6,997 nucleotides of DNA, taken from positions 1 through 6,997 of the forward strand of contig JALRBF010000367.1 of assembly GCA_023262365.1 (NCBI GenBank), in the 5' to 3' direction. The DNA is from Burkholderiaceae bacterium (GTDB lineage: Bacteria > Pseudomonadota > Gammaproteobacteria > Burkholderiales > Burkholderiaceae_C). Below the pieces are notes generated by a model, which was given only the letters and a program-made list of their open reading frames with translations, was not told where the DNA came from and did not search any database. The translations under genes were made by a program, and so were the position numbers. Shown in pieces: positions 1 through 5,721 of this stretch (the first letter of the stretch is position 1; the number at the start of each line of letters is the position of its first letter).

Positions 1-163
1 AACAGCCCTCAACCTTACTGGCGGCGCCGTCTCCGTTAGTTTCGACCTGGGACCGGCTTTGTCAAGAAACCCAGATTTCGGTTTCAATTTTGAAACGAGT
101 GGCGATAGTCAGACCTGCGTGTCGATTTCAAACGGTCGGGGCTTCAATCGAATGTGTATGTGA
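1..163 (+). CDS. 3' end of a probable minor type IV pilin / pseudopilin (FimT/GspH-like), partial
   Basis: An open frame enters from the left edge in frame 2 and runs 53 codons to a TGA at 161-163. The visible tail has alternating beta-strand-like residues (LNLTGGAVSVSFDLG), then ends CVSISNGRGFNRMCM. A C-terminal pair of cysteines (visible residues 39 and 52) around a Ser/Asn-Gly-Arg turn is typical of the end of FimT/GspH minor pilins, where the pair forms a disulfide. Such proteins sit in the inner membrane and are built into the type IV pilus or type II secretion pseudopilus. The diagnostic N-terminal prepilin motif lies outside the window, so the assignment rests only on this tail. It could be another secreted beta-rich protein. 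The codons are less GC-rich than those of the genes downstream. Confidence 0.45.
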   Translation, partial: TALNLTGGAVSVSFDLGPALSRNPDFGFNFETSGDSQTCVSISNGRGFNRMCM

Positions 164-366
164 TATTGACGACTCTAATCGGGGGAGGGGCTGTGAAGAA
201 AAACTGGCGATAGCTGTCTTTTGCTTGGTAATTTGGCTCCTCATTGCCGATGGGTATTGGTGGTCAAAACAAAGGCTAGCTAGTCATCGTGTTCTCCCTT
301 GGGTGGTATTTTGCGTCACACCCGGGGCGTGTAACATGATCAGCATAGGGGTTACTTGGTGGGGCC
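164..366 (+). other. AT-richer intergenic stretch with an uncertain small membrane ORF
   Basis: I see no confident gene in this stretch. A strong purine-rich Shine-Dalgarno-like run (GGGGGAGGGG, 181-190) precedes a GTG at 193, but that frame reads only MKKNWR before a TAG at 211. In the -1 frame the sequence stays open to 386 and encodes a hydrophobic segment, LAIAVFCLVIWLLIADGYWW, followed by a mixed tail. A single -1 slip or one extra A at the A5 run (199-203) would join the two into a protein beginning MKKKLAIAV. This could be a decayed small membrane protein gene, a slippage-expressed one, or chance. The stretch must also hold the promoter for the VOC gene at 367, but I cannot name convincing -35/-10 boxes. 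Confidence 0.4.
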
Positions 367-813
367 ATGAACATCGAACACATTGACCACGTGGGCATTC
401 GAATCACCCATCGCCAGGCGGCGATTGATTTTTATGCGTGCCTGGGCTTTGCGGTGGAGCACGAGGTGGATTTTGACGCGGTGGTGATACTCAAAAACGC
501 CGCCGGGGTCGAACTGAACCTCATTTGTAATGGCGTGGCCACCGAGCATGGCGGCAACCGACTGATGGATGAGCCCACCAAGTGGCCGGGGGTAACGCAC
601 GTGGCGCTGCGCGTGCCCGACATGGCCCACACCCAGCGCGTGCTTGCACAACATGGAATTGCCATTACGCAAGGCCCGGTCACGTTTGGCGATGGTCACG
701 TGTCGGTGTTTGTGCGCGACCCCGACCGCAACGTGGTGGAGCTGCGCGCGCGCATGCCTGCCGATGCGGCACGACGCATCGAGGGGCTTACGTTTTACGA
801 CCCCAAGGCTTAA
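367..813 (+). CDS. VOC (glyoxalase/bleomycin resistance/dioxygenase) family protein
   Basis: This 148-residue cytosolic protein is one complete VOC module of two beta-alpha-beta-beta-beta halves. The first half opens with IEHIDHVGIRI and the second with VTHVALRVPD. The four positions that bind the divalent metal in glyoxalase I-like enzymes are all filled: His8, Glu49 (in GVELNLI), His78 and Glu125 (in NVVELRA). A metal-dependent lyase, isomerase or dioxygenase activity is therefore plausible, but the substrate cannot be read from the sequence. The start MNIEHIDHVG is the usual one for the fold; a GGTGGGG run ends only two bases before it, too close for an ideal ribosome site. The HpaI-type aldolase gene begins 40 bases downstream on the same strand, so the two are probably co-transcribed. 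A link to aromatic or keto-acid breakdown is inferred from that neighbour. Confidence 0.88.
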   Translation: MNIEHIDHVGIRITHRQAAIDFYACLGFAVEHEVDFDAVVILKNAAGVELNLICNGVATEHGGNRLMDEPTKWPGVTHVALRVPDMAHTQRVLAQHGIAITQGPVTFGDGHVSVFVRDPDRNVVELRARMPADAARRIEGLTFYDPKA

Positions 814-853
814 ACCGCAGAGCATTTTTTTCTTCTTACCCTTTTGGTTCATC

Positions 854-1654
854 ATGACGCCCTCTTCTACCCCTGTAAATCGGTTCAAACAAAACCTGTT
901 GGGCAAGCGTTCGCAAATGGGTTTGTGGCTAAGTTTGGCCAACCCGTATTCGGCTGAGATTTGCGCTTTGGCGGGGTTTGACTGGGTATTGATTGACGGC
1001 GAGCACGCCCCCAACGATTTACGCAGCATTTTGGCGCAGTTGCATGTGCTGGCGGGTTACCCACAAACGCAGGCGCTGGTGCGGGTGCCCAATCAGCGCA
1101 GCGACACGATCAAGCAGGTGCTTGATTTGGGCGTGCAAACGGTGGTGGTGCCCATGGTGGATACGCCCGAGCAGGCGCAGGCGCTGGTGGCGGCGTGCCG
1201 CTACCCGCAAAACGACGGCGGTGGAGGCATACGTGGCGTGGCCGGGGCGCGTGCCTCGCGCTGGGGCATGCACCCGCGCTACGTGCACGAGGCCAATGCG
1301 CAGGTGTGTTTGGTGGTGCAGGCCGAAACGGCCGAGTCGCTGCAGCACCTTGATGCGATTGCCGCCACGCCGGGGGTGGATGCGGTGTTTATTGGGCCCT
1401 CCGATTTGTCGGCCTCGCTGGGTTACGTGGGCGAGCCGGGGCACCCCAAGGTACAGGCCGCCATTAACGAGGCGGTAACGCGGGTGCAACGCGCGGGCAA
1501 GGCGGTGGGCATTTTGTCTACCGACGATGCGCAAACCCGTGCCTACGTGCAGCGTGGGCTGAACTTTATTGCCTCGGGGCTCGATACGCGGTTGCTGCTG
1601 CAGTCGGCCGTGGCGCTGGCGCGGCGGTTTGACGACGCGCAGGCGGCAAACTAG
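854..1654 (+). CDS. hpaI: HpcH/HpaI family class II aldolase (4-hydroxy-2-oxoheptanedioate aldolase type)
   Basis: This 266-residue cytosolic enzyme follows E. coli HpaI (262 residues, recalled from memory) almost end to end. HpaI is a metal-dependent pyruvate aldolase that splits 4-hydroxy-2-oxoheptane-1,7-dioate to pyruvate and succinate semialdehyde in homoprotocatechuate breakdown. Family landmarks are intact: GLWLSLANPYSAE (23-35), FDWVLIDGEHAPND with catalytic His51, Arg77 (LVRVPN), VVVPMV (97-102), ARASRW (132-137), metal ligands Glu158 (QAET) and Asp184 (GPSDLSA), and a Gly-Leu-Asp near the end. I chose the ATG at 854 because the family starts about here; the frame is open further upstream but would overlap the VOC gene. 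No good Shine-Dalgarno site precedes it, so it may depend on translation from the VOC gene. Related aldolases use sugar-acid substrates (RhmA, GarL), and no other hpa gene is visible, so the physiological substrate is uncertain. The loop before IRGV is longer than in E. coli. Confidence 0.9.
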   Translation: MTPSSTPVNRFKQNLLGKRSQMGLWLSLANPYSAEICALAGFDWVLIDGEHAPNDLRSILAQLHVLAGYPQTQALVRVPNQRSDTIKQVLDLGVQTVVVPMVDTPEQAQALVAACRYPQNDGGGGIRGVAGARASRWGMHPRYVHEANAQVCLVVQAETAESLQHLDAIAATPGVDAVFIGPSDLSASLGYVGEPGHPKVQAAINEAVTRVQRAGKAVGILSTDDAQTRAYVQRGLNFIASGLDTRLLLQSAVALARRFDDAQAAN

Positions 1655-1669
1655 CGCCCGCGCACGGGT

Positions 1670-2158
1670 TTAGGCCAGTGTGGCGCCCAGCGCGGCGCCC
1701 AGCGCGGCGCCAAATACGGTGTGCCCGGCCAGGGCAGACAAGCAGGTGCGGGTGGGGCTGGGGGCATGGCGCGCCAGCACGCCGGCGCCCATGGCGGGCA
1801 TAAAAAAGAACCAAGGCACCACCACGCTCACCGCACCGGCGAGTAGGCCATGTTGCCAGTTGGCTTGCAACAGTTCGCCGTGCCGCCACACGTACCAATA
1901 CAGCGCGGCGTAGGCCACGCCCACCACGTAGTGCAGGCTCCAGCCCATTAGCCCTTCGCGGGCCACCGGTTCGGTTTTGGCTAGGCGGTCGTTAAATATT
2001 ATGCCCCGGCGCACCAGCACCGCAAGCCAGCGGCCCACCATGGCCCAGTTGCTTGGGGGGTAGCCACCCAGGCGATGCACCAGGCGTTGCCATGCGTCAA
2101 GCGCCAAGGTGGCGGCAACGCCGCTCACAATCATGCTTGTCAGTTGTTCCGCGTTCAC
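1670..2158 (-). CDS. DUF2938 family integral membrane protein
   Basis: This 162-residue inner-membrane protein has about four predicted helices: roughly residues 8-28, 72-91, 104-124 and 143-161. It matches the DUF2938 pattern from memory: an early GVAATLALDAW stretch, then NWAMVGRWLAVL (37-48), EGLMGWSLHYVVGVAYA (68-84), a hydrophobic VVVPWFFFMPAMGAGV (112-127), and a final HTVFG before a Gly/Ala-rich helix. The function of the family is unknown. The start is a GTG at 2158 with a weak GGGCGAG upstream; an internal ATG at residue 9 is a possible alternative. The gene is divergent from the MFS transporter gene (95-base shared upstream region) and converges on the aldolase gene with only 15 bases between stops. 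The last helix is encoded by a short tandem repeat. Confidence 0.82.
   Translation of the reverse strand: MNAEQLTSMIVSGVAATLALDAWQRLVHRLGGYPPSNWAMVGRWLAVLVRRGIIFNDRLAKTEPVAREGLMGWSLHYVVGVAYAALYWYVWRHGELLQANWQHGLLAGAVSVVVPWFFFMPAMGAGVLARHAPSPTRTCLSALAGHTVFGAALGAALGATLA
1682..1711. repeat. 12-bp tandem repeat, about 2.5 copies, inside the DUF2938 gene
   Basis: The unit GGCGCCCAGCGC occurs at 1682-1693 and 1694-1705, and half a copy follows at 1706-1711. Read on the minus strand it encodes repeated Gly-Ala-Ala-Leu near the end of the last helix of the DUF2938 protein. The unit length is a multiple of three, so a gain or loss of a copy keeps the frame. Confidence 0.85.
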
Positions 2159-2202
2159 GGCTCGCCCATGGGTGGTTGATGTTGGCGCCGACTATAGGAC
2201 AG

Positions 2203-2225
2203 ATTGGGCCCAATTGGGGCCCAAT
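2203..2225. promoter_or_regulatory. Two adjacent palindromes, probable regulator binding site
   Basis: ATTGGGCCCAAT (2203-2214) is a perfect 12-bp palindrome. It shares its last two bases with ATTGGGGCCCAAT (2213-2225), the same palindrome with one extra central G. The centres are 10.5 bp apart, one turn of the helix, so two dimers could bind the same face. The whole element is also an inverted repeat with 9-bp arms. It lies 28 bases before the MFS start codon and 44 bases before the DUF2938 start codon, and so could control either or both. No regulator gene is visible nearby, so the protein family that binds it is unknown. Confidence 0.6.
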
Positions 2226-2241
2226 GGCAGGCCGGGGCTCG

Positions 2242-2247
2242 TATGAT
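2242..2247 (+). promoter_or_regulatory. Putative -10 box for the MFS transporter gene
   Basis: TATGAT differs from the sigma-70 consensus TATAAT at one base and sits in a lac-promoter-like context (GGCTCGTATGATG). Six bases separate it from the ATG at 2254, which would place the transcription start on or next to the start codon. No recognisable -35 hexamer lies 16-18 bases upstream; the twin palindrome occupies that position, which would suit activator-dependent or repressed transcription. Inferred from sequence only. Confidence 0.4.
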
Positions 2248-2253
2248 GCGCGC

Positions 2254-3549
2254 ATGCACCCGCCCCCTGCCCCCGCTTTGCCTGCTGAGTGGATTGATTC
2301 GCGCCGAGCGGCGTGGCGGTTGGTGGTGATTTTGCTGCTGATGACCTTGGGCAGCGGCGGCATGTACGTGGTGGCGGTGGTGTTGCCGCAGGTGCAGCAA
2401 GAGTTTGGTATTGGGCGCGGCGATGCCTCGCTGCCGTACACGCTGCTGATGATTGGCTTTGGCGTGGGGGGCATGGTCATGGGGCGCCTGGCCGACCGGG
2501 TGGGCTTGCAGCGTGTGTTGCTGCTGGGTGCGCTGGGTGTGGGCAGTGGGTTTGTGCTGGCGAGCATGGCGCAGGGGGTGGTGGCGTTTTCGCTGGCGCA
2601 TGGGCTGTTGCTGGGTTTGGTGGGCAGCTCCACCACATTTGCGCCGCTGCTGGCCGACACGGCGCTGTGGTGGCGCAAGTACCGGGGGGTGGCCGTGGCG
2701 GTGTGTGCCAGTGGCAATTACGCCGCGGGCACGGTGTGGCCGCAAGCCATGTCGTGGGCCATGCAGGAATGGGGGTGGCGCCAGGCTTATGTGGTGCTGG
2801 GCTTGGGGGCGGCGCTGCTCATGGCGCTGCTGGCGTGGCCACTACGCCGCCCGGCGCCACCGGCCACGCGGGCCACGGCGGCGGCCCAACCCGCTGCTGC
2901 ACCGGCAAGCGAGGTGGGTTACTTGGGCCCCGATGCACGGCCTTTTGGTATGTCGCCGGCGCGGGCCGAAAAGGTGTTGTGGTTAGCTGGCCTAAGTTGT
3001 TGCGTGGCCATGGCCATGCCGCAGGTGCACATTGTGGCGTACTGCACCGACTTGGGCTTTGGCGCGGCACGCGGCGCCGATTTGTTGTCGCTGATGCTGT
3101 TTACCGGCATTGTTAGCCGCTTGGTGTTTGGCATGATTTGCGACCGCATTGGCGGCCTGCGTACGCTGCTGTTGGGCTCGGCCACGCAGGCGTTGGCGCT
3201 GGTGTTGTTTTTGCCGTTTCAGGGGCCGGTGTCGCTTACCGTGGTGGCGGGCTTGTTTGGCTTGTTTCAGGGCGGCATTGTGCCGTCTTACGCCATTGTG
3301 GTTCGCGAGCATTTTCCAACCGCTCAAATTGGGCATCGGGTGGGCTCGGTCATTATGGCCACGTTGTTTGGTATGGCGCTGGGGGGGTGGATGTCGGGGC
3401 AGGTGTTTGACTTAACCGGCAGCTACCGTGCGGCATTTGTGAATGGCCTGGCGTGGAATGTGCTCAATTTTGGGCTGGCTGCGTGGTTGCTGTGGCGCGT
3501 GAGCGGGCGCCCCGCGTGGTGGCGTTTTGGGTCAAAATGGAACGCATGA
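2254..3549 (+). CDS. MFS (major facilitator superfamily) transporter
   Basis: This 431-residue inner-membrane protein has the length and hydrophobic pattern of a 12-helix secondary transporter. A short cytoplasmic N-terminus leads into a first helix at about 21-45. The loop between helices 2 and 3 carries the MFS signature [11 protein letters not shown] (77-87), and the second half has its counterpart [12 protein letters not shown] long Ala/Pro-rich central loop (about residues 198-235) separates the halves. Single-domain transporters with this pattern often carry organic anions such as monocarboxylates, by proton symport or exchange, but the substrate is not evident. The frame is open back to 2053, but the hydrophilic upstream residues would cover the promoter and palindromes, so I chose the ATG at 2254. 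No Shine-Dalgarno site precedes it, and it may be leaderless. Its TGA overlaps the next gene's ATG, indicating translational coupling to the flavin oxidoreductase. Confidence 0.88.
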   Translation: MHPPPAPALPAEWIDSRRAAWRLVVILLLMTLGSGGMYVVAVVLPQVQQEFGIGRGDASLPYTLLMIGFGVGGMVMGRLADRVGLQRVLLLGALGVGSGFVLASMAQGVVAFSLAHGLLLGLVGSSTTFAPLLADTALWWRKYRGVAVAVCASGNYAAGTVWPQAMSWAMQEWGWRQAYVVLGLGAALLMALLAWPLRRPAPPATRATAAAQPAAAPASEVGYLGPDARPFGMSPARAEKVLWLAGLSCCVAMAMPQVHIVAYCTDLGFGAARGADLLSLMLFTGIVSRLVFGMICDRIGGLRTLLLGSATQALALVLFLPFQGPVSLTVVAGLFGLFQGGIVPSYAIVVREHFPTAQIGHRVGSVIMATLFGMALGGWMSGQVFDLTGSYRAAFVNGLAWNVLNFGLAAWLLWRVSGRPAWWRFGSKWNA

Positions 3550-4562
3550 CGTTTGCTTTATCGATGCTGGATTTGGTGGCGGTGCGCGAGGGCCACGGCG
3601 TGGGCAGCGCTTTGCAGTTGGCGCGGCGTACGGCGCAGCACGCCGAGTCGCTGGGCTTTGTGCGCTTCTGGATGGCCGAGCACCACAATTTGGCCGGGGT
3701 TGCGAGCTCGGCCACAGCCGTGCTGGTGGGGCACGTGGCGCAGGGCACGCAGCGTATTCGCGTGGGCTCGGGCGGCATCATGCTGCCCAACCACGCCCCG
3801 TTGGTGGTGGCCGAGGCGTTTGGCACGTTGGCCGAGTTGTATCCGGGGCGCATCGACCTAGGCCTGGGCCGTGCCCCCGGCACCGACCCCACCACCATGC
3901 GTGCGTTGCGGCGCGACCGGGTCGAGAGCGAATCCGATTTTCCGCGCGATGTGCTGGAGTTGCAGCAGCTGTTGGGGGACGTGCAACCGGGCCAGCGCGT
4001 GCGGGCTTTGCCCGGGGCGGGCACGCATGTGCCCATTTGGCTGCTGGGCTCGAGTTTGTTCTCGGCCCAATTGGCCGCGCAGTTGGGTATGCCGTTTGCC
4101 TTCGCCTCGCACTTTGCGCCGCGCTACCTGATGCAGGCGCTGCAGGTGTACCGCAGCGGGTATCAGCCCTCGGCGCGTTGGCCCAAGCCGCACGTGGTAA
4201 TCGGTGTGCCACTGGTGGCGGCGGACAGCGATGAACAGGCCGATTTTTTGGCTACGTCGGTGTACCAGCGTTTTGTGGGCATTTTGCGCGGCGACCGGCG
4301 CGCGCTGCAGCCGCCGGTGGCGGGCTACCTACAAACGCTGCAGCCGCAAGAGTTGGCCGGGTTGCAAGACTTTTTGGGTGCCGCCGCCGTGGGCGGGCCC
4401 GAGACGGTGGGGCAACGTTTGCACGAGTTGCAGCAGCTTACCCAGGCCGATGAGCTGATGCTGGTGTGCGACATTTACGACCCCGAGGCCCGGCTGCACG
4501 CGCTTACGCTGGCGGCGCAGGCGGTGGCGGCGTCGGGGCACGCTCTGCCTCAAGCGGCTTGA
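3546..4562 (+). CDS. LLM class flavin-dependent oxidoreductase (luciferase-like monooxygenase, YhbW-like group)
   Basis: This 338-residue cytosolic TIM-barrel flavoprotein has the family landmarks in order: LSMLDL (5-10), FWMAEHHN (41-48), the flavin-region segment [13 protein letters not shown] (75-87), [14 protein letters not shown] (101-114), PIWLLGSS (163-170), [12 protein letters not shown] (181-192) and [10 protein letters not shown] (283-292). Length and motifs fit the 'luciferase family oxidoreductase, group 1' proteins, including E. coli YhbW (about 335 residues, from memory). Members are usually FMN-using monooxygenases or reductases, though other LLM branches use F420. The substrate is unknown. 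I chose the ATG at 3546 because it overlaps the MFS stop as ATGA; an ATG nine bases earlier at 3537 would add only three residues, and a longer reading from 3453 lies inside the transporter gene. The 3' end overlaps the opposing FrhB-family gene by 59 bases, leaving no room for a conventional terminator between them. Confidence 0.9.
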   Translation: MTFALSMLDLVAVREGHGVGSALQLARRTAQHAESLGFVRFWMAEHHNLAGVASSATAVLVGHVAQGTQRIRVGSGGIMLPNHAPLVVAEAFGTLAELYPGRIDLGLGRAPGTDPTTMRALRRDRVESESDFPRDVLELQQLLGDVQPGQRVRALPGAGTHVPIWLLGSSLFSAQLAAQLGMPFAFASHFAPRYLMQALQVYRSGYQPSARWPKPHVVIGVPLVAADSDEQADFLATSVYQRFVGILRGDRRALQPPVAGYLQTLQPQELAGLQDFLGAAAVGGPETVGQRLHELQQLTQADELMLVCDIYDPEARLHALTLAAQAVAASGHALPQAA

Positions 4563-5721
4563 TGCCGTAGGGCTTAAGTACCTGCCACACGTGCGCAGGC
4601 ACCATGCGCGGTATGCGCGCGGCATGGGTTCGGCGCAGGTGCAGCACGGTTTCGGCGGCTTTCATCTCTACCCGGGCTCGGGCAAACTCTAGCCCTTTGG
4701 GGCCGATTTTGGGCATCAGCCAAGCCACCAAGGGCCGCAGCCACTGCGGCATGCGGCGCAGTGGCAAGCCACCAGCGGCGCGCCGGGTGTTGGCCACAAA
4801 GCCGCGTACCGAGCCGCCACGGCGGCCGCTGCTGCGCGGTGGGGTAAGCTGCACCGCTTGGCCGAGTTGGCCAAGCATGTCGGCCCCGCGCGCGTTGCGC
4901 ACCAGCACCCATTGTTGGCCGCTGCCGCCCATGTAGCCCACGGTAATGTCGGCCAGGCGGTTGGTGTAGTCCACACAGGTGCGGCAGGTGGTCGGAAAAA
5001 AATCATCGGGCAAATCGGCCAGCGGCAGTTGCAAAAACGGCACGCGCCGCACGCGGCCGCTGCGGTAGCGCAGCTCCACGTGGTAGTCGGGGCAAAACTC
5101 CAGGTAGGTTACTTGCTCGGGCTGGGGCTCAATGCGGGCCAAAAATTGGTGAAAGTTTTCGGTGGTGGTGTTGTCTGAACACGGCGTGCCGATGGTGTAA
5201 AGCGCTTGCAGGTTAAGCGTGGGCTGCAGCGCGCGCAAGGCGTAAATTTGGCAGGGTATGCCAATCACGGCCAAGCGGGTGTGGCCTTGGGCCAGCGCCG
5301 GCTCAAGCAGCTGCAGTAGGGGCGCGTAGCCCATGCGCATGCCGCGGCACTGGGCCATGTCTTGCGCACGGGTAACCAGCACGGGCTGCGGCCGCCAGGG
5401 GTCATCGGGGTGGGGTTGCATGGTAAGCACGGCACTTACCCGCCCTTGCTCGAGTAGCCGCTGCGCCAGCGTGGTGGCCAGGCCGCTCCATTGGGCCCCG
5501 GGCTGGGGCGGCTGCAACCAGGCTTGGTGCATGGCCTCGAGTACACCAAAGTGCGCCTCGTTGTGCGGGTGCGCGGCGCGACCATGGGCTTGCTGCTCAA
5601 GCTGTGGGTAGCGCGGCGCAATAAATTGGCAGGCGCTGGAGCAGCGCTTGGGCTGGCTGGTGCGCGACACACCGCAGTCGGTGCACAGGTTGCGGTGGGG
5701 CGCGCCCGGGGCTACATCCAT
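4504..5721 (-). CDS. FrhB/HCAR-family iron-sulfur flavoprotein (coenzyme F420 hydrogenase/dehydrogenase beta subunit family)
   Basis: This 405-residue protein has the two-part layout of FrhB-family flavoproteins. The N-terminal part opens with a cysteine cluster, Cys13, Cys16, Cys27 and Cys31 (CTDCG...KRCSSAC), then HFGV (57-60) and [10 protein letters not shown] (75-84). The C-terminal part has [15 protein letters not shown] (Cys157), [11 protein letters not shown] (Cys181), [14 protein letters not shown] (Cys246, Cys249) and [11 protein letters not shown]. These correspond to segments of plant 7-hydroxymethyl-chlorophyll a reductase and BciB-type divinyl reductases, which carry FAD and [4Fe-4S] clusters. 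No pigment or F420 gene is visible here, so I infer a redox enzyme using ferredoxin or a similar carrier with unknown substrate. The ATG at 5721 overlaps the gamma-glutamyltransferase stop by 10 bases; an open frame back to 5796 gives an Arg-rich stretch unlike the family. The C-terminus ends in a Pro/Ala tail encoded within the overlap with the LLM gene. Confidence 0.82.
   Translation of the reverse strand: MDVAPGAPHRNLCTDCGVSRTSQPKRCSSACQFIAPRYPQLEQQAHGRAAHPHNEAHFGVLEAMHQAWLQPPQPGAQWSGLATTLAQRLLEQGRVSAVLTMQPHPDDPWRPQPVLVTRAQDMAQCRGMRMGYAPLLQLLEPALAQGHTRLAVIGIPCQIYALRALQPTLNLQALYTIGTPCSDNTTTENFHQFLARIEPQPEQVTYLEFCPDYHVELRYRSGRVRRVPFLQLPLADLPDDFFPTTCRTCVDYTNRLADITVGYMGGSGQQWVLVRNARGADMLGQLGQAVQLTPPRSSGRRGGSVRGFVANTRRAAGGLPLRRMPQWLRPLVAWLMPKIGPKGLEFARARVEMKAAETVLHLRRTHAARIPRMVPAHVWQVLKPYGIKPLEAERAPTPPPPAPPA

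Noticed and set aside
825..831. T7 run after the VOC gene as a terminator
   Set aside because: No stem-loop of useful length precedes the T run, and the aldolase gene follows closely on the same strand.
644..853. Upstream extension of the aldolase gene by 70 codons
   Set aside because: It lies mostly inside the VOC gene and encodes sequence unlike any HpaI N-terminus; the family start corresponds to 854.
352..1029. Long minus-strand open frame (225 codons) opposite the VOC and aldolase genes
   Set aside because: It is antisense to two well-supported genes, has a His/Arg-rich composition typical of a shadow frame in GC-rich DNA, and matches no family I recognise.
1657..1668. Short hairpin CCCG-CGCA-CGGG between the convergent aldolase and DUF2938 genes
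   Set aside because: The stem is only four pairs, with no following T run in either direction, so it cannot be called a terminator.
2053..2253. Upstream extension of the MFS gene by 67 codons
   Set aside because: It would overlap the divergent DUF2938 gene and cover the promoter and palindromes, and adds a hydrophilic stretch before the first helix.
2097..2745. Minus-strand open frames (about 200 codons) opposite the MFS gene
   Set aside because: They are antisense to the transporter, with low-complexity His/Gln/Arg or Ser/Pro/Thr content; one also spans the divergent promoter region.
4858..5178. Plus-strand open frame inside the FrhB-family gene
   Set aside because: The FrhB-family reading on the other strand has clear motifs throughout this interval, so this is a shadow frame.
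3546..5721. LLM oxidoreductase plus FrhB-family protein as an F420-dependent system
   Set aside because: The LLM protein fits the FMN-using YhbW-like group, the two genes are convergent rather than co-transcribed, and no F420 biosynthesis gene is visible.
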